Positions 28,769 to 39,596 of a DNA stretch of 64,000 bases are shown one piece after another (position 1 is the first letter of the stretch; the number at the start of each line of letters is the position of its first letter). The notes under the pieces were generated by a model. That model saw only the letters and a program-made list of their open reading frames with translations. It was not told the origin of the DNA and made no database searches. This DNA comes from Geotalea sp. SG265. Its GTDB lineage: Bacteria > Desulfobacterota > Desulfuromonadia > Geobacterales > Geobacteraceae. Where the stretch lies: contig NZ_JAKZFT010000007.1 of the NCBI RefSeq assembly GCF_022808985.1, positions 153,820 through 217,819 of the forward strand, written 5' to 3'. Made by a program: the position numbers and the translations under genes.

Positions 28769-30855
28769 GCAGCCGGGGAGGCTCCATGGATTTGGCCCGC
28801 TTCAGTCAGACCTTCTTCGAGGAATGCAGTGAGCACCTGGCGGACATCGAGCGTATCCTTCTCGGCCTGGATGTACACCGGCCCGATGGGGAGGAGCTCA
28901 ATGCCCTCTTCCGTTCGGCACACACCATTAAGGGAAGTGCCGGAATCTTCGGCTTCGACGACATGACGGTGGTAACCCATCTGCTCGAATCGCTGCTCGA
29001 TCGGATTCGGGGGGGAGAGCTGCTGTTGTCCCCGGCAATGATCGACCTTTTTTTGCAGGCGAAGGATACCATCGCCATGCAGCTGGGATGGCACCGGGAC
29101 GGGAAACCGGTCAACCAGCAGGCTGTGGAAGAGGTCTGCAGCAGCTTGCAACAATTGGCAGAGCAGGACCTTTCGTCTTCCCCGGCGCTTGGGGCTTCTT
29201 CCGATGGGGAGAACTCGGCTGCCGGTCGGGCCGGGATCTATGAAATAGATTTTGTGCCGGACCTCGATCTCTTCTTGCGGGGAGCCCGCATGGATTATCT
29301 CTTCGACGAGCTGGCCCAGCTGGGGACGTTCACGGCGCAAGCAGAGGTGGCAGAGTTACCTGCCATCGAGGAATTTGATCCCGAAGAGTGTCATACCCGT
29401 TGGCGGCTGCAGTTATTGGCTTCCTGCATGGAGCGGGAGATCCGTGATGTCTTCGAATTTGTTGCCGATGAGGGGCAGCTGCAGGTGAGAAAGCTGGACA
29501 GCACCGACGGCAGCAAATTTACGGCGCTGCCTGTGGTACCACCCCTGCAGCCGGCAGGAGAGGCTCTGCCATTCGGCAGAAGAGCCTATGACCGGAATGA
29601 GGCAGCTCCCGGGGCGTTCGGTCGCCGGGGAAGTGAAACGGAATCGTCCATCCGTGTCGGTGTGGCCAAGGTTGACCAGCTGATCAACCAGGTGGGGGAG
29701 CTGGTCATCACCCAGGCCATGCTGCGCCAGATGGGGGATGCTCTCGATCCGGTCCATTTCGAGAACCTGCATCGGGGGTTGCAGCAGCTGGAGCGAAACA
29801 CCAGGGACCTGCAGCAGAGCGTCATGTCCATCAGGCTGGTCCCCATCAGCATCGTCTTCAACCGTTTTCCACGGCTGGTGCGGGAACTGGCGGCCAAGCT
29901 GGGCAAACAGGTCGAGCTAAAGCTGGTGGGGGAGACTACGGAGCTGGATAAGGGGCTGGTGGAAAAAATCGCCGACCCACTTACTCACCTGGTGCGCAAT
30001 GCCCTGGATCACGCCCTGGAAGTGCCGGAAATACGTACTGCTGCCGGCAAAGCACCCACCGGCACCGTCACGCTGCAGGCTTCCCAGGCGGGGGGGAGGG
30101 TTGTCATCGACGTCATCGATGACGGCGCCGGCCTCAACCGGGAGAAGATCCTGCTGAAAGCGGCGGAGCGTGGCATAGCCGCTGTCGATACCATGACCGA
30201 CGACGAGGTGTGGCAGCTCATCTTTGCTCCCGGGTTTTCCACAGCTGAAGCGGTGACCGATATCTCCGGGCGGGGGGTCGGTATGGATGTGGTGCAGAAG
30301 AATGTCCAGAGCTTGGGGGGGCGAGTTGCCATCAAGTCCGAGCGGGGCAGGGGGACCACCGTCACCATCAGCCTGCCTCTCACCCTGGCCATTCTCGATG
30401 GGCTCAGCGTCGGCGTCGGTGAAGAGCGGCTGATCGTGCCGATCAATGCCATTATCGAATCGTTTCAGCCCACGGACGACAATCTACGAACGGTCAACAG
30501 CAGGGAGGTGGTCCATGTGCGGGGAGAATACATCCCGATTCTGCACCTGCATCGCATCTTCAACCTTAACGGCGCAGTAACCGACCCCCGGAAGGGCATC
30601 CTCATGGTCATCGAGGTGGAGGGGGAAAAGGGGGCAATTTTGGTGGACAGCCTGCAGGATGAGCTCCAGATAGTCATCAAGAGCATGGAGGACAACTATC
30701 GTAAGGTGGAAGGAACTTCCGGCGCGACGATTCTTGGGGACGGGCGAGTGGCCCTGATCCTTGATGTGGGAGCGCTGATGCAGCAGGCAAAGATGGGGCG
30801 GGTGACGACCGGCGTCGGCCCGGATCGAAAGGAGGCGAGGGTTTATGCAGGATGA
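28765..30855 (+). CDS. cheA: chemotaxis histidine kinase CheA
   Basis: 696 residues. N-terminal Hpt domain with phospho-His in [10 protein letters not shown] (His53), a middle region of about 200 residues, the dimerisation domain ([22 protein letters not shown]), the HATPase core with N box [22 protein letters not shown] and GRGVGMDVV, and a C-terminal CheW-like domain. It autophosphorylates in response to the MCP and passes phosphate to CheB and an unlinked CheY. The start at 28765 overlaps the STAS stop; an in-frame ATG at 28786 with GGGGAGG is an alternative. Confidence 0.93.
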   Translation: MSSRGGSMDLARFSQTFFEECSEHLADIERILLGLDVHRPDGEELNALFRSAHTIKGSAGIFGFDDMTVVTHLLESLLDRIRGGELLLSPAMIDLFLQAKDTIAMQLGWHRDGKPVNQQAVEEVCSSLQQLAEQDLSSSPALGASSDGENSAAGRAGIYEIDFVPDLDLFLRGARMDYLFDELAQLGTFTAQAEVAELPAIEEFDPEECHTRWRLQLLASCMEREIRDVFEFVADEGQLQVRKLDSTDGSKFTALPVVPPLQPAGEALPFGRRAYDRNEAAPGAFGRRGSETESSIRVGVAKVDQLINQVGELVITQAMLRQMGDALDPVHFENLHRGLQQLERNTRDLQQSVMSIRLVPISIVFNRFPRLVRELAAKLGKQVELKLVGETTELDKGLVEKIADPLTHLVRNALDHALEVPEIRTAAGKAPTGTVTLQASQAGGRVVIDVIDDGAGLNREKILLKAAERGIAAVDTMTDDEVWQLIFAPGFSTAEAVTDISGRGVGMDVVQKNVQSLGGRVAIKSERGRGTTVTISLPLTLAILDGLSVGVGEERLIVPINAIIESFQPTDDNLRTVNSREVVHVRGEYIPILHLHRIFNLNGAVTDPRKGILMVIEVEGEKGAILVDSLQDELQIVIKSMEDNYRKVEGTSGATILGDGRVALILDVGALMQQAKMGRVTTGVGPDRKEARVYAG

Positions 30856-31405
30856 AAAAGGGGCAACCCGGAGCGGGGAGGGCGAAGAATACCTCACCTT
30901 TACCCTGGGCAGCGAAGAGTACGGCATGGATATCCTCAAGGTTCAGGAGATTCGCGGTTACGATGCGGTGACGCATATCGCCAATTCTCCCGAATTCCTC
31001 AAGGGGGTCATCAATCTGCGCGGCGTCATAGTTCCCATTGTCGATATGCGCATCAAATTCAACCTGGGAAGCGCCGTTTACAACGACTTTACCGTCGTCA
31101 TCATCATCAATCTCTCTGGACGGGTGGTCGGCATGGTCGTGGACGGGGTATCCGACGTCCTCAGTCTTACCCCGGAACAGGTGAAGGCGGCACCAGAATT
31201 CAGTTCCGGGCTCGATACCAGATACATTACCGGACTCGGCACGGTCAACGGCCAGATGCTGATCCTGGTGGACATCGAACGCCTGATGTCCAGTTCGGAG
31301 ATGCAGTTGATGGATAACTGCGCCGAAGATACGCACACGTCGGCACTGCCGATGGACAATAAATCTGCCCAAGGAGAACAGCTATGCAATGGTTCTACAA
31401 TCTGA
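30845..31405 (+). CDS. cheW: chemotaxis coupling protein CheW
   Basis: 186 residues with one CheW domain ([43 protein letters not shown] and VVDGVSDVL). It bridges the MCP and CheA. It overlaps cheA by 11 bp and the mcp start by 22 bp. The polar tail after residue 155 ([13 protein letters not shown]) goes beyond the domain and overlaps the next gene. Confidence 0.93.
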   Translation: MQDEKGATRSGEGEEYLTFTLGSEEYGMDILKVQEIRGYDAVTHIANSPEFLKGVINLRGVIVPIVDMRIKFNLGSAVYNDFTVVIIINLSGRVVGMVVDGVSDVLSLTPEQVKAAPEFSSGLDTRYITGLGTVNGQMLILVDIERLMSSSEMQLMDNCAEDTHTSALPMDNKSAQGEQLCNGSTI

Positions 31406-33102
31406 AGATCGGCACGAAACTGCTGTCAAGCTTCATCATCCTGGCAGCCATCGCTGGTGTCATCGGCGCGATCGGCATTGCCAATATCCATAAGGCGGAC
31501 GACAACGGCCAGACGCTCTATGAAAATGTTACCGTTCCCATCGCCCACCTGGGGGAGATATCCACCGGATTCCAGCGGGTGCGGGTCAACCTGGCTAAGA
31601 TCCTGCTGGTGCACGACCGGGCCGAAAAGCAGAAATACAGCGAGCAGATCAAGGAGTTGAGCGAGGAGATCACCAAGAAAGTGGAACTGGCAGAAAAGGC
31701 ATTTACCGGCACGGAAGAGAAGACGTTGCTGAAAGATTTCAGCGACAGCCGCACCGTCTTTCGGCCGCTCATCGGCAGGATAGCCGATCTTTCCATGGCG
31801 GGGAGGGACGCAGAAGCGCTTGCCCTATATAACGGCGAGGCGACACAGGCGGCAATGGCCGAGCAAAGCGCGATGAACAAGCTGGTGGAGTTCAAGGTCA
31901 AGGAAGCGAAGGCGACCTCTCAGCAGAATTCTGCCATGGCCAAGGGCGCGATCAGCTTTACCCTGGTCCTGGCGGTGGTCGGCGTTATTCTGGCTATCGG
32001 CTTCGGCCTGTTCATTACCCGCATCATCACCGCACCTCTGCAGGAGGCGGTGCGCACGGCGCAACTGGTGGCCGGGGGAGACCTGACCTGCAAGGTGGAG
32101 CCGAAATTTAGCGATGAAACCGGGCAACTCCTTTCGGCCCTGAAGGAGATGAACGGCAGTCTGGTGGATATTGTCCGGGACGTGCGCAACGGGGCCGATT
32201 CCATTGCCACGGCAACCGAGCAGATCTCCGCCGGCAATGCCGACCTCTCCCAGCGTACAGAAGAACAGGCGTCGGCACTGGAAGAGACGGCATCGAGCAT
32301 GGAGGAGCTGACCTCAACCGTCAAGCAGAATGCGGATAATGCCCAGCAGGCGAACCAGTTGGCCATCAGTGCTTCCTCGGTGGCGGTCAAGGGGGGCGAA
32401 GTCATTACCCGGGTCGTAGACACCATGGGTTCCATCTCCGACAGCTCCCGTAAGATTTCCGACATCATCGGCGTCATCGACGGTATCGCCTTCCAGACCA
32501 ACATTCTGGCCCTCAACGCCGCCGTAGAGGCGGCCCGTGCCGGTGAGCAGGGGCGTGGTTTCGCCGTGGTCGCCGCCGAGGTGCGCAGCCTCGCCCAGCG
32601 CAGCGCCGCTGCTGCAAAGGAGATCAAGGCCCTCATCGAAGATTCGGTGAGCAAGGTGGAGGACGGGAGCAGGCTGGTGGAAGAGGCGGGGCACACAACC
32701 CAGGAGATCGTTACCAGCATCAAGCGGGTTACCGATATTATGGCGGAAATATCCGCTGCTTCCCTGGAGCAGTCGAGCGGAATCGAGCAGGTCAATACCG
32801 CCATTACCCAGATGGATGATGTGACCCAGCAGAACGCCGCCTTGGTGGAGCAGGCCGCGGCTGCGGCAGAGTCCCTGGAAGAGCAGGCAGGGCAGTTGGT
32901 GGAGATGGTCAGCCGCTTCAAACTGGACGAAACCCTGCAATCGCGAAAGATCGCCATGGAGAAAAAGGTGCGCAGGATCGATGCCCTCCAGGGCAAACCA
33001 GCGGCAGCAAAGGCGAAGCCGGTCACGGCTCCGGCAAGACTGGCCAAGGCGGAAGGGCATGACTGCCCAGCGTCGGAGGCCGACGACTGGAAAGAATTTT
33101 AA
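31384..33102 (+). CDS. methyl-accepting chemotaxis protein
   Basis: 572 residues. One transmembrane helix near 10-30, a periplasmic four-helix-bundle sensor (about 35-185), a second helix (about 190-212), HAMP, and a long coiled-coil signalling domain with the hairpin tip [37 protein letters not shown]. No C-terminal pentapeptide for CheR docking is seen; the end is Lys/Ala-rich ([18 protein letters not shown]). The ligand is unknown. It is co-transcribed with cheW, cheR and cheB. Confidence 0.92.
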   Translation: MQWFYNLKIGTKLLSSFIILAAIAGVIGAIGIANIHKADDNGQTLYENVTVPIAHLGEISTGFQRVRVNLAKILLVHDRAEKQKYSEQIKELSEEITKKVELAEKAFTGTEEKTLLKDFSDSRTVFRPLIGRIADLSMAGRDAEALALYNGEATQAAMAEQSAMNKLVEFKVKEAKATSQQNSAMAKGAISFTLVLAVVGVILAIGFGLFITRIITAPLQEAVRTAQLVAGGDLTCKVEPKFSDETGQLLSALKEMNGSLVDIVRDVRNGADSIATATEQISAGNADLSQRTEEQASALEETASSMEELTSTVKQNADNAQQANQLAISASSVAVKGGEVITRVVDTMGSISDSSRKISDIIGVIDGIAFQTNILALNAAVEAARAGEQGRGFAVVAAEVRSLAQRSAAAAKEIKALIEDSVSKVEDGSRLVEEAGHTTQEIVTSIKRVTDIMAEISAASLEQSSGIEQVNTAITQMDDVTQQNAALVEQAAAAAESLEEQAGQLVEMVSRFKLDETLQSRKIAMEKKVRRIDALQGKPAAAKAKPVTAPARLAKAEGHDCPASEADDWKEF

Positions 33103-33118
33103 TCGCGGGATGGGAACA

Positions 33119-34006
33119 ATGGAAATGACCGGGATGGCGGCTGCAGCGTCCGGCAAGGCGCCGGCAGCAGAAAGTTGGGGGGATGACAGAGAAATGATGA
33201 TCTCTCCCCTCACGGAGGAGGAGTTCGAGAGCATTCGCGGCCTCATCCACCGCATCGCCGGCATTTCCCTTTCCCCCAACAAGAAAGACCTGGTTTACAG
33301 CCGTCTGGCCCGCCGCCTGCGCGCCCGGCGGCTAGTTTCATTTACCGATTATATTGGCATTCTGGAGGGGGGTGACCGCAATGAACGGGAAGCCTTTATC
33401 AACGCCCTGACGACGAACATGACTTCGTTTTTTCGCGAGGCCCACCACTTTCCCATCCTTGCCCGGCACCTGGAAAGCGTCAGGGAAAAACGGGCAATCG
33501 CCTTTTGGACCTGTGCCTCTTCCACGGGAGAAGAACCCTATTCCCTGGCCATCACCGCCGTCGAACAATTCAACAGTTTCAACGCCCCGGTGCGCATCTT
33601 TGCCACGGATATAGACACCAGCGTGCTGGAAAGGGCGCGGCGGGGAATCTACTCCCTTGAACAACTGCAGATGCTGGCGCCGGAACGACTGAAACGCTTC
33701 TTCCTGCGTGGTGGAGGGGAAAATGCGGGCTTTGCCAAGGTGAAGCCGGAATTACAGGAGATGATCTCCTTTCGGCAGCTCAATCTCTTGAATGATGACT
33801 GGGGGATTCGCGAGCGATACGATGCCATTTTTTGCCGCAACGTCTTGATCTATTTTGACAAGGCAACCCAGCAACGGGTCCTGAAAAAACTGGCCCGTTA
33901 CCTTAAACCGGATGGGCTGTTATTTGTCGGTCACTCGGAAAGCCTGCAGCATGACGGCGAACTGTTCCGCCTTTGCGGGAAAACCGTCTATGCCTTGAGG
34001 AGCTGA
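33119..34006 (+). CDS. cheR: chemotaxis methyltransferase CheR
   Basis: About 295 residues; methylates glutamates of MCPs using S-adenosylmethionine. Motifs: N-terminal helical domain ([20 protein letters not shown]), [31 protein letters not shown] (SAM loop), [17 protein letters not shown] and [11 protein letters not shown]. The frame is open upstream into mcp. The ATG at 33119 follows GGGAACA just after the mcp stop and is my choice; 33110 is also possible. Confidence 0.9.
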   Translation: MEMTGMAAAASGKAPAAESWGDDREMMISPLTEEEFESIRGLIHRIAGISLSPNKKDLVYSRLARRLRARRLVSFTDYIGILEGGDRNEREAFINALTTNMTSFFREAHHFPILARHLESVREKRAIAFWTCASSTGEEPYSLAITAVEQFNSFNAPVRIFATDIDTSVLERARRGIYSLEQLQMLAPERLKRFFLRGGGENAGFAKVKPELQEMISFRQLNLLNDDWGIRERYDAIFCRNVLIYFDKATQQRVLKKLARYLKPDGLLFVGHSESLQHDGELFRLCGKTVYALRS

Positions 34007-34013
34007 ATCCGCC

Positions 34014-35102
34014 ATGCCCATCAAGGTTCTTGTCATAGACGACTCGGCACTGATGCGCAGCCTGCTTTCCGATATCGTCAACCGGCAGCCGGACATGATG
34101 GCGGTTGGGACGGCTCCCGATCCGATCGTGGCACGGGAGAAGATCAAGGCGCTCAACCCGGACGTGTTGACGCTGGATGTGGAGATGCCGCGCATGGACG
34201 GGCTGGTTTTCCTGGAAAAACTGATGCACCTGCGACCGATGCCGGTGATTATGGTCTCGTCCCTGACTGAGCGCCATTCGTCAGTGACCCTTCAGGCGCT
34301 GGAGCTGGGGGCCTTCGACTTTGTCACCAAGCCTAAGCTCGATATCTGTAACAGCCTTGAGGAGTATGCCGACGAACTCGCCGGCAAGATCCGCGGCGCT
34401 GCCAGGTGCCGACTGCGTCGGCCAGCGGGGGGGACGGTCTGCCGGACCGTTGAGCCGAAGAACTCCGCCGACGTGGTTCTTTCAGTGGGGCATGGCCGCT
34501 TTGCCACCACGGAAAAGGTCGTTGCCATTGGTTCCTCCACCGGGGGGACCGAGGCGCTCAAGACCTTCCTCACGGCCATGCCTGCCGATTGCCCCGGCAC
34601 GCTCATCACTCAGCACATGCCGGAAACCTTCACCAGAACCTTTGCCAAGCGGCTTGACAGTCTTTGCCGGATCACGGTCAAAGAGGCGGAAGGGGGCGAG
34701 CGGGTGCTGCCGGGACATGCCTACATCGCTCCTGGCAACCGCCATCTGCTCCTCAAAAGGAGCGGCGCCAATTATGTCACCGAACTGTCCGACGGACCTC
34801 CCGTCTGCCGCCACCGCCCATCGGTGGATGTGTTGTTCCGGTCTGTGGCCAACTGCGCCGGCAGCAACGCCATCGGCATCATCATGACCGGCATGGGGGA
34901 CGATGGCGCTGCCGGCATGCGGGAGATGCATGACAACGGCGCTTTCACCCTCGCCCAGGATGAGGAGAGCTGCGTCGTCTTCGGCATGCCCAAAGAAGCG
35001 ATCGCCAGGGGAGGAGTGGACCGGGTGGCGCCGCTCCATGAGCTTGCCGGCCAGCTTTTTGACTGGCTTGCCTCCCAAGGGCGCCGCCATTTCAGGGTTT
35101 GA
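34014..35102 (+). CDS. cheB: chemotaxis response regulator protein-glutamate methylesterase CheB
   Basis: 362 residues. Receiver domain with Asp55 ([12 protein letters not shown]) and the CheB esterase domain with nucleophile [10 protein letters not shown], catalytic His in TQHMPETF and Asp in [10 protein letters not shown]. It demethylates or deamidates MCPs and provides adaptation. It is the last intact gene of the operon; no cheD or intact cheY follows. Confidence 0.95.
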   Translation: MPIKVLVIDDSALMRSLLSDIVNRQPDMMAVGTAPDPIVAREKIKALNPDVLTLDVEMPRMDGLVFLEKLMHLRPMPVIMVSSLTERHSSVTLQALELGAFDFVTKPKLDICNSLEEYADELAGKIRGAARCRLRRPAGGTVCRTVEPKNSADVVLSVGHGRFATTEKVVAIGSSTGGTEALKTFLTAMPADCPGTLITQHMPETFTRTFAKRLDSLCRITVKEAEGGERVLPGHAYIAPGNRHLLLKRSGANYVTELSDGPPVCRHRPSVDVLFRSVANCAGSNAIGIIMTGMGDDGAAGMREMHDNGAFTLAQDEESCVVFGMPKEAIARGGVDRVAPLHELAGQLFDWLASQGRRHFRV

Positions 35103-35137
35103 GCGAACATGCCAAAAGATGCAAGGAGCTGATTCAC

Positions 35138-35203
35138 ATGGGCAAGAAGGTAATGATCATCGACTGCCCCTCATTCCCCGATGCATCACTACCCTCCTGC
35201 TGA
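35138..35203 (+). pseudogene. possible 5' remnant of a cheY-type gene
   Basis: AAGGAGCTGATTCAC precedes an ATG whose first nine codons read MGKKVMIID, the usual opening of a CheY-like receiver. The sequence then departs from the family (CPSFPDAS) and stops after 21 codons. Position right after cheB is where a cheY would be expected. It may mark where the toluene region was joined. The match is short, so a coincidental small ORF is possible. Confidence 0.35.
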
Positions 35204-35609
35204 GAACTAACCGCCCGGGACACTGAGGTGCAAGCTGCGGCAAGGATTGCGTACGAAGACATACCGCAAATATTTATTATTTTCGTAAAACTTGCAACGC
35301 AGCAGCAAAATTTAGAAAATAATGAAATTTTCCTCGTCTCCGTCGGATTGATTTTGTTTCCTGGCCATAAACCTTTGCTGACCATCTCTTTGATCCAAAA
35401 AATTTGAAATTCTCGGGACATAACCGGTCGCTCCTGCATAGACTCATACTCATTCATCCATGGTCTTGCCCCTGCCTCCACACACGCAAACAAACATAAT
35501 TTTATAAATCTGCACTTCCTAACCACCTATATATCCACGATAATTTTATTTTAACCTCCCCACAATTTCTCCCAATCAACCATAAATCTCTCCATCTGAA
35601 AATATTGTT
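35204..35609. other. AT-rich intergenic region before the bbs operon
   Basis: About 400 bp with a sharp drop in GC relative to the che genes. No credible gene is seen on either strand. It is the natural place for upstream activator binding to the bbs sigma-54 promoter, but I could not identify a convincing repeated site. Confidence 0.4.
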
Positions 35610-35625
35610 TGGCATAGTGCATGCT
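35610..35625 (+). promoter_or_regulatory. predicted sigma-54 promoter of the bbs operon
   Basis: TGGCATAGTGCATGCT has GG and GC exactly 10 nt apart. The bss promoter (58611-58626) shares TGGCATA at -24 and TGCTAA at -12, and both are preceded by TTGTTT. The predicted start of transcription is near 35636, leaving a leader of about 155 nt. Confidence 0.75.
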
Positions 35626-35685
35626 AAATAGATGATATCCTGATTTTGTTAAACGATAGACAAATGCTGTTGTTGAGGTCTGTAT

Positions 35686-35707
35686 CACAATCAAAAAAAA
35701 GATTGTG
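35686..35707 (+). repeat. inverted repeat in the bbs leader
   Basis: CACAATC (35686-35692), eight A, then GATTGTG (35701-35707): a perfect 7-bp inverted repeat in the untranslated leader. It could be an operator or an RNA hairpin. Confidence 0.5.
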
Positions 35708-35791
35708 CATGACCAAAAGCCTCACCCACAAAACACGATAATGTCATTGTCATACATTAAGCTGTGATTGCAAAGCGAATGGAGAAAACAA

Positions 35792-37030
35792 GTGAGTAAA
35801 ACCGGTTCATTATCTAGCTTGCACATATTGGATTTCACCGGAGAGCTTGGACCTTATGCAACGAAATTGTTTGCAGGTCTTGGTGCAGATGTAATCCATA
35901 TTGAGCCTATTACCGGAGATCCTTTGCGTTTCATCGGGCCTTTCTATCAAAACCGACCTGGAAAAGAGAGAAGCTTGCAGTTCATTTACTACAATGCCGG
36001 CAAAAGAGGAATGGTTATCGATCTTAATAAGGAAAAAGGGAGAGAAGTTTTTGTTGATTTATGCAAGGGAGCAGATCTCCTGTTTGAGAGTTTTACTCCT
36101 GGTTACCTGGATGGTCTTGGTCTTTCCTATGATGTCCTGAGTGCGGCCAATCCCAAGTTGGTACAGACTTCGATCACCCCGTTCGGTGCCTTCGGCCCGT
36201 ACAGCACCTATCCCGGGTCAGACCTGACCTGTTCTGCCCTGGGCGGTTTCCTGTACCTTGCCGGCATTGATAACGAAAAACCGGTCCGGGCCTGTGACAA
36301 CCAATCCTATCGCATGGCCGAGGTCTATGCGGCAGTCGGCAGCTCCATTGCCGCGCTGTTCGCCCAGCGGACCGGGGTTGGCCAGTTCGTCGATGTCTCC
36401 TGCATGGAGGCGGTGGGGATGGCGCTGGAGACAGCGGCGCAATGCTGGGACCTGGAAGGGGTGCTGAGGCGGGGGCGCGGCCGGGAAGCGGGGTCTGCCA
36501 CCATTCATCCCTGCAAGGACGGCTTTATTGCCCTCGTTGCCATCATGGGCAGGAACAAGGTGATGTGGGAGCCGTTCGTCGAGTGGATGAAGGATGAAGG
36601 TGTGGACGGATGGGAAGCCTTTGACAGCGATAGCTGGATCAACGCGTCGTACCGGGAGTCCAGGGAAGGGTACGATCTCTTCTGCCGCATCTTCGAGCGG
36701 TTCACCATGAAGCACACCAAGCAGTACCTCTATGATGCCGGCCAGGCCCACCGGGTTGCCGTCAGCCCGGTCAGTAGCGGTAAGGACCTTTTGGAAAACC
36801 CCCAGCTGAACTATCACGATTTCTGGCAGCGGCTGAATCATGAACCGGTGGGCGGCGAGGTGGTCTGTCCCGGTGCTCCCTACGAATTCGGGAATCTTGA
36901 GTGGCACCTGGGGGATTTTGCTCCCACCTTTGGCCAGCACACCGCCCAGGTGCTTGGCGAATGCGGCTACAGCCGCACTGAAATCGAAGCGCTCCACAAG
37001 GAGGGGGTGGTCCATGTTGCCGAACCTTAG
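35792..37030 (+). CDS. bbsE: succinyl-CoA:(R)-benzylsuccinate CoA-transferase, BbsE subunit
   Basis: 412-residue class III (CaiB/BaiF) CoA-transferase that activates (R)-benzylsuccinate with BbsF. It starts at GTG 35792 (GGAG at 7 nt). Family features are [27 protein letters not shown] and the C-terminal [15 protein letters not shown]. At the place of the catalytic Asp (in Bbs[10 protein letters not shown]) it has Tyr (NQSYRMAEV), so it is predicted to be a non-catalytic subunit. The first 350 bp look markedly more AT-rich than the rest. It overlaps bbsF by 17 bp. Confidence 0.85.
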   Translation: MSKTGSLSSLHILDFTGELGPYATKLFAGLGADVIHIEPITGDPLRFIGPFYQNRPGKERSLQFIYYNAGKRGMVIDLNKEKGREVFVDLCKGADLLFESFTPGYLDGLGLSYDVLSAANPKLVQTSITPFGAFGPYSTYPGSDLTCSALGGFLYLAGIDNEKPVRACDNQSYRMAEVYAAVGSSIAALFAQRTGVGQFVDVSCMEAVGMALETAAQCWDLEGVLRRGRGREAGSATIHPCKDGFIALVAIMGRNKVMWEPFVEWMKDEGVDGWEAFDSDSWINASYRESREGYDLFCRIFERFTMKHTKQYLYDAGQAHRVAVSPVSSGKDLLENPQLNYHDFWQRLNHEPVGGEVVCPGAPYEFGNLEWHLGDFAPTFGQHTAQVLGECGYSRTEIEALHKEGVVHVAEP

Positions 37031-38243
37031 AAAAGCCCTTGAAGGGATCGTGGTCTGTGACTTTTCCTGGGTGGGGGCGGGCCCCATCGCCACCAACGTC
37101 CTCGGCCAGTGCGGGGCCGAGGTGATCAAAATCGAGAGCAGGAACCGGCCGGACCTGCTGCGGACCGGCGGCCCGTTCAAGGACGGGATTAACGAGGGGC
37201 TGGAGCGAAGCGGCTACTTTGCCAACCGCAATCCCAATAAAAAAGGGATCGCGCTGGACATGAGCCACCCCAAGGCGCGGGCGGTGGCGGTTCGCCTGAT
37301 CAAAAAGAGCGACATCGTCATCAACAACTTTCGCGTAGGGCAGATGGAGAAGTGGGGGCTTGGCTGGGAGGATGTGCAGAAGATCAACCCGCGGATCATC
37401 TACGTCACCATGAGCCTGCAGGGGGAGACGGGGCCGCAAAAAAGCTACATGGGCTTCGGGGTCAACCTGAACGCCCTGTGCGGCCTGACCGCCCAAGCCT
37501 GTTTCCCCGGCGAACGCCCCTTCGGGACCGGCACCAACTACACCGACCACGTCATGGCTCCCAGCCACACCCTCTTCGGCATCATGGCCGCCCTGCTGGA
37601 ACGGGAACAAACCGGCAAGGGGCAGACCGTGGCTGTCTCCCAGCTGAAATCCGCCATCAGCATGGCCCCCATGAGCGCCATGGCCTATGCGGCCAATGGG
37701 GAGACGCTGGGGCCGGCGGGGTTCGGCGATCAGAATGCGGCGCCCCACGGACTGTACACAACTCTCGGTTACCGGAAATGGATCGCCATTGCAGTCTTCG
37801 GTGAGGACGAATGGCGGGCGCTCAAGAAAGTGATGGGCAACCCCGCCTGGGCCGAGGACGGGAAGTTCGGCTCATTGCAGGAGCGCAAGGCACACGAGCA
37901 GGAACTGAACGACCATGTGGAGGCATGGACCAGAGGGCAGCACGCCGACCAGCTCATGAACGAACTGCTGCGGCACGGCGTCAAAACCGGGGTGGTCAAC
38001 GACGCGCGGGGTGCCATCGAGGACGGGCACTTACGGGAGCGGGAGTTCTGGTCTTACCTTGACCATCCGGTTATGGGGCGCACCCTCTACAACCGGGCTC
38101 CGATCCGCCTTTCCAAGACGCCGCTCCGGTTGGAAACGGCGGCTCCGCTACTGGGGCAGCATACCAGGGATGTGCTGAAAGGGATGCTCGACTATACGGA
38201 CGCAGAGATCGCGACGCTCACCGAGGAAAAGGTGCTCGTGTAG
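37014..38243 (+). CDS. bbsF: succinyl-CoA:(R)-benzylsuccinate CoA-transferase, BbsF subunit
   Basis: 409-residue class III CoA-transferase and partner of BbsE. It has [28 protein letters not shown], the [12 protein letters not shown] motif, and the candidate catalytic Asp in [13 protein letters not shown] followed by the family helix [18 protein letters not shown]. It transfers CoA from succinyl-CoA to (R)-benzylsuccinate. The ATG at 37014 follows GGAGGGGG and lies within the end of bbsE, so the two subunits are translationally coupled. Confidence 0.88.
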   Translation: MLPNLRKALEGIVVCDFSWVGAGPIATNVLGQCGAEVIKIESRNRPDLLRTGGPFKDGINEGLERSGYFANRNPNKKGIALDMSHPKARAVAVRLIKKSDIVINNFRVGQMEKWGLGWEDVQKINPRIIYVTMSLQGETGPQKSYMGFGVNLNALCGLTAQACFPGERPFGTGTNYTDHVMAPSHTLFGIMAALLEREQTGKGQTVAVSQLKSAISMAPMSAMAYAANGETLGPAGFGDQNAAPHGLYTTLGYRKWIAIAVFGEDEWRALKKVMGNPAWAEDGKFGSLQERKAHEQELNDHVEAWTRGQHADQLMNELLRHGVKTGVVNDARGAIEDGHLREREFWSYLDHPVMGRTLYNRAPIRLSKTPLRLETAAPLLGQHTRDVLKGMLDYTDAEIATLTEEKVLV

Positions 38244-38258
38244 CGGCGAAATGAATGG

Positions 38259-38309
38259 GTGACGGCTGGCGCTAGGGCACAGTCGCTTCGTCGGCGCGGC
38301 AGCCGTCAC
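38259..38309 (+). repeat. inverted repeat between bbsF and bbsG
   Basis: Perfect 10-bp arms GTGACGGCTG (38259-38268) and CAGCCGTCAC (38300-38309) around a 31-nt loop. There is no T run, so it is more likely an mRNA-stability or processing hairpin than a terminator. Confidence 0.6.
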
Positions 38310-38348
38310 GGATTGAGGTTCGTACTACTAACACCAGGAGAAGAATGA

Positions 38349-39581
38349 ATGGATTTCAGCATACCTGAAGAATACATGATGCTTAAAGAAGCGATGCGGG
38401 AGTTCGTCAAGCGCGAACTGATGCCGCTGGAAAAGACGCTCCTGGAGCGGGAGCTGTCCCTCTGGACCCAGTCCGGCCACCTTATCCCAGACGAGGATCA
38501 CAAGCGGCTCATGCAGAAAGCGAAGGAGTTGGGCTTCTGGGGCCTTGAAGTGGATGAGGAGTTCGGCGGCCAGGGGCTGGGCATGCTGGCCAAGACCCTG
38601 GTGGTGGAGGAGCTGTCGAAGAGCCTAGTTGGCTTCTCAAACCACGGCTTCACGCTGCCTCCGGACGCCCCCAACCTGTACTACCTGCACGAGTGCTGCG
38701 GCCCCCGGCAGCGGGAAAAGTACTTCGTACCCTACTGCAACGGCGACGTGGATTCCGCCATGGCTTGTACCGAGCCGGGTGCCGGCTCGGACGTGAGCGG
38801 TCTCAAGACCAAAGCGGTAAAAAAGGGTGACAAATGGGTCATCAATGGCACCAAGACCTTCATCAGCAAGTGCGACTATGACAACGTCTTCTTCATAGTC
38901 ATTGCGGTCACCGACCCAACAGCCGCAACCAAGGACAGGTTCACGGCGTTTCTCATTGATCGGGGACATCCTGGGGTGCGGATCGGTAAGGAGATCCCGG
39001 TAATCGGCCCCATGCCCACCTGGGACCTGATTCTGGAGGATGTGGAAGTGGATGACGACGCCATTCTCGGCGAGGTGGGCAAAGCGTTCATTCCGCTGCA
39101 GAACCGGTTCGGTGTGCGACGGATCGAGCTGGCCTCCAGTTGCACCGGAATGGCAGAGCGGCTCATTCAGATGATGATCGATCAGGCCAACACCCGCATC
39201 ACCTTCGGCCAGCCCCTGGCAGACCGGGGAACCATTCAGAACTGGATCGCCGACTCCACCATGGAGCTGGAACAGGTGCGCTGGATGCTCTACTACGCGG
39301 CCTGGAAGTCGGACCAGGGGCACAAGGACCTGCGGATCGAGGGGGCGAGTGTCAAGGTGGCGGCCACCGAGATGCTGACCAGGGTGGCTGACCGCGCGAT
39401 TCAGATCCATGGCGGTGTTGGAGTTTCCCATGAACTGGGGATCGAATACGTGGCCAGGCATGTGCGGCTGTGGCGGATTGTGGAAGGACCTTCGGAGGTC
39501 CACCGGTGGCTGATCGCCCGGCAGCTGTTGAAGGAGAAGAAGCCGTACAACCCGTTCATCGTTGCCAGCGATGAAGCTTAA
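38349..39581 (+). CDS. bbsG: (R)-benzylsuccinyl-CoA dehydrogenase
   Basis: 410-residue acyl-CoA dehydrogenase that oxidises benzylsuccinyl-CoA to (E)-phenylitaconyl-CoA. Visible: FAD/acyl-CoA motifs ACTEPGAGSDVSGLKT and GTKTFIS, QIHGGVGVSHELGIEYVARHVRL, and the catalytic Glu in RIVEGPSEVHR. SD CCAGGAGAAG. Electrons should pass to EtfAB encoded downstream. Identification relies on the bbs context; by sequence alone it is a generic acyl-CoA dehydrogenase. Confidence 0.9.
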   Translation: MDFSIPEEYMMLKEAMREFVKRELMPLEKTLLERELSLWTQSGHLIPDEDHKRLMQKAKELGFWGLEVDEEFGGQGLGMLAKTLVVEELSKSLVGFSNHGFTLPPDAPNLYYLHECCGPRQREKYFVPYCNGDVDSAMACTEPGAGSDVSGLKTKAVKKGDKWVINGTKTFISKCDYDNVFFIVIAVTDPTAATKDRFTAFLIDRGHPGVRIGKEIPVIGPMPTWDLILEDVEVDDDAILGEVGKAFIPLQNRFGVRRIELASSCTGMAERLIQMMIDQANTRITFGQPLADRGTIQNWIADSTMELEQVRWMLYYAAWKSDQGHKDLRIEGASVKVAATEMLTRVADRAIQIHGGVGVSHELGIEYVARHVRLWRIVEGPSEVHRWLIARQLLKEKKPYNPFIVASDEA

Positions 39582-39596
39582 TTTAACCTCTCCTGT

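Noticed and set aside
31920..33047. 375-codon minus-strand open frame across the MCP
   Set aside because: Ser/Ala-rich antisense product of the repetitive MCP coiled coil; no recognisable domain.
35405..35412. TGAAATTC shared between the bbs and bss upstream regions (also 58957-58964) as an activator site
   Set aside because: Only 8 bp, AT-rich, at different distances from the two promoters (about 230 and 350 bp); likely chance.
35134..35526. 130-codon minus-strand frame in the che-bbs gap
   Set aside because: Low-complexity, no SD, no recognisable motif, and it spans both the cheY-like stump and the AT-rich leader.
36771..37748. Minus-strand open frames across bbsE/bbsF
   Set aside because: Both plus-strand genes carry CoA-transferase motifs; the antisense frames have no family features.
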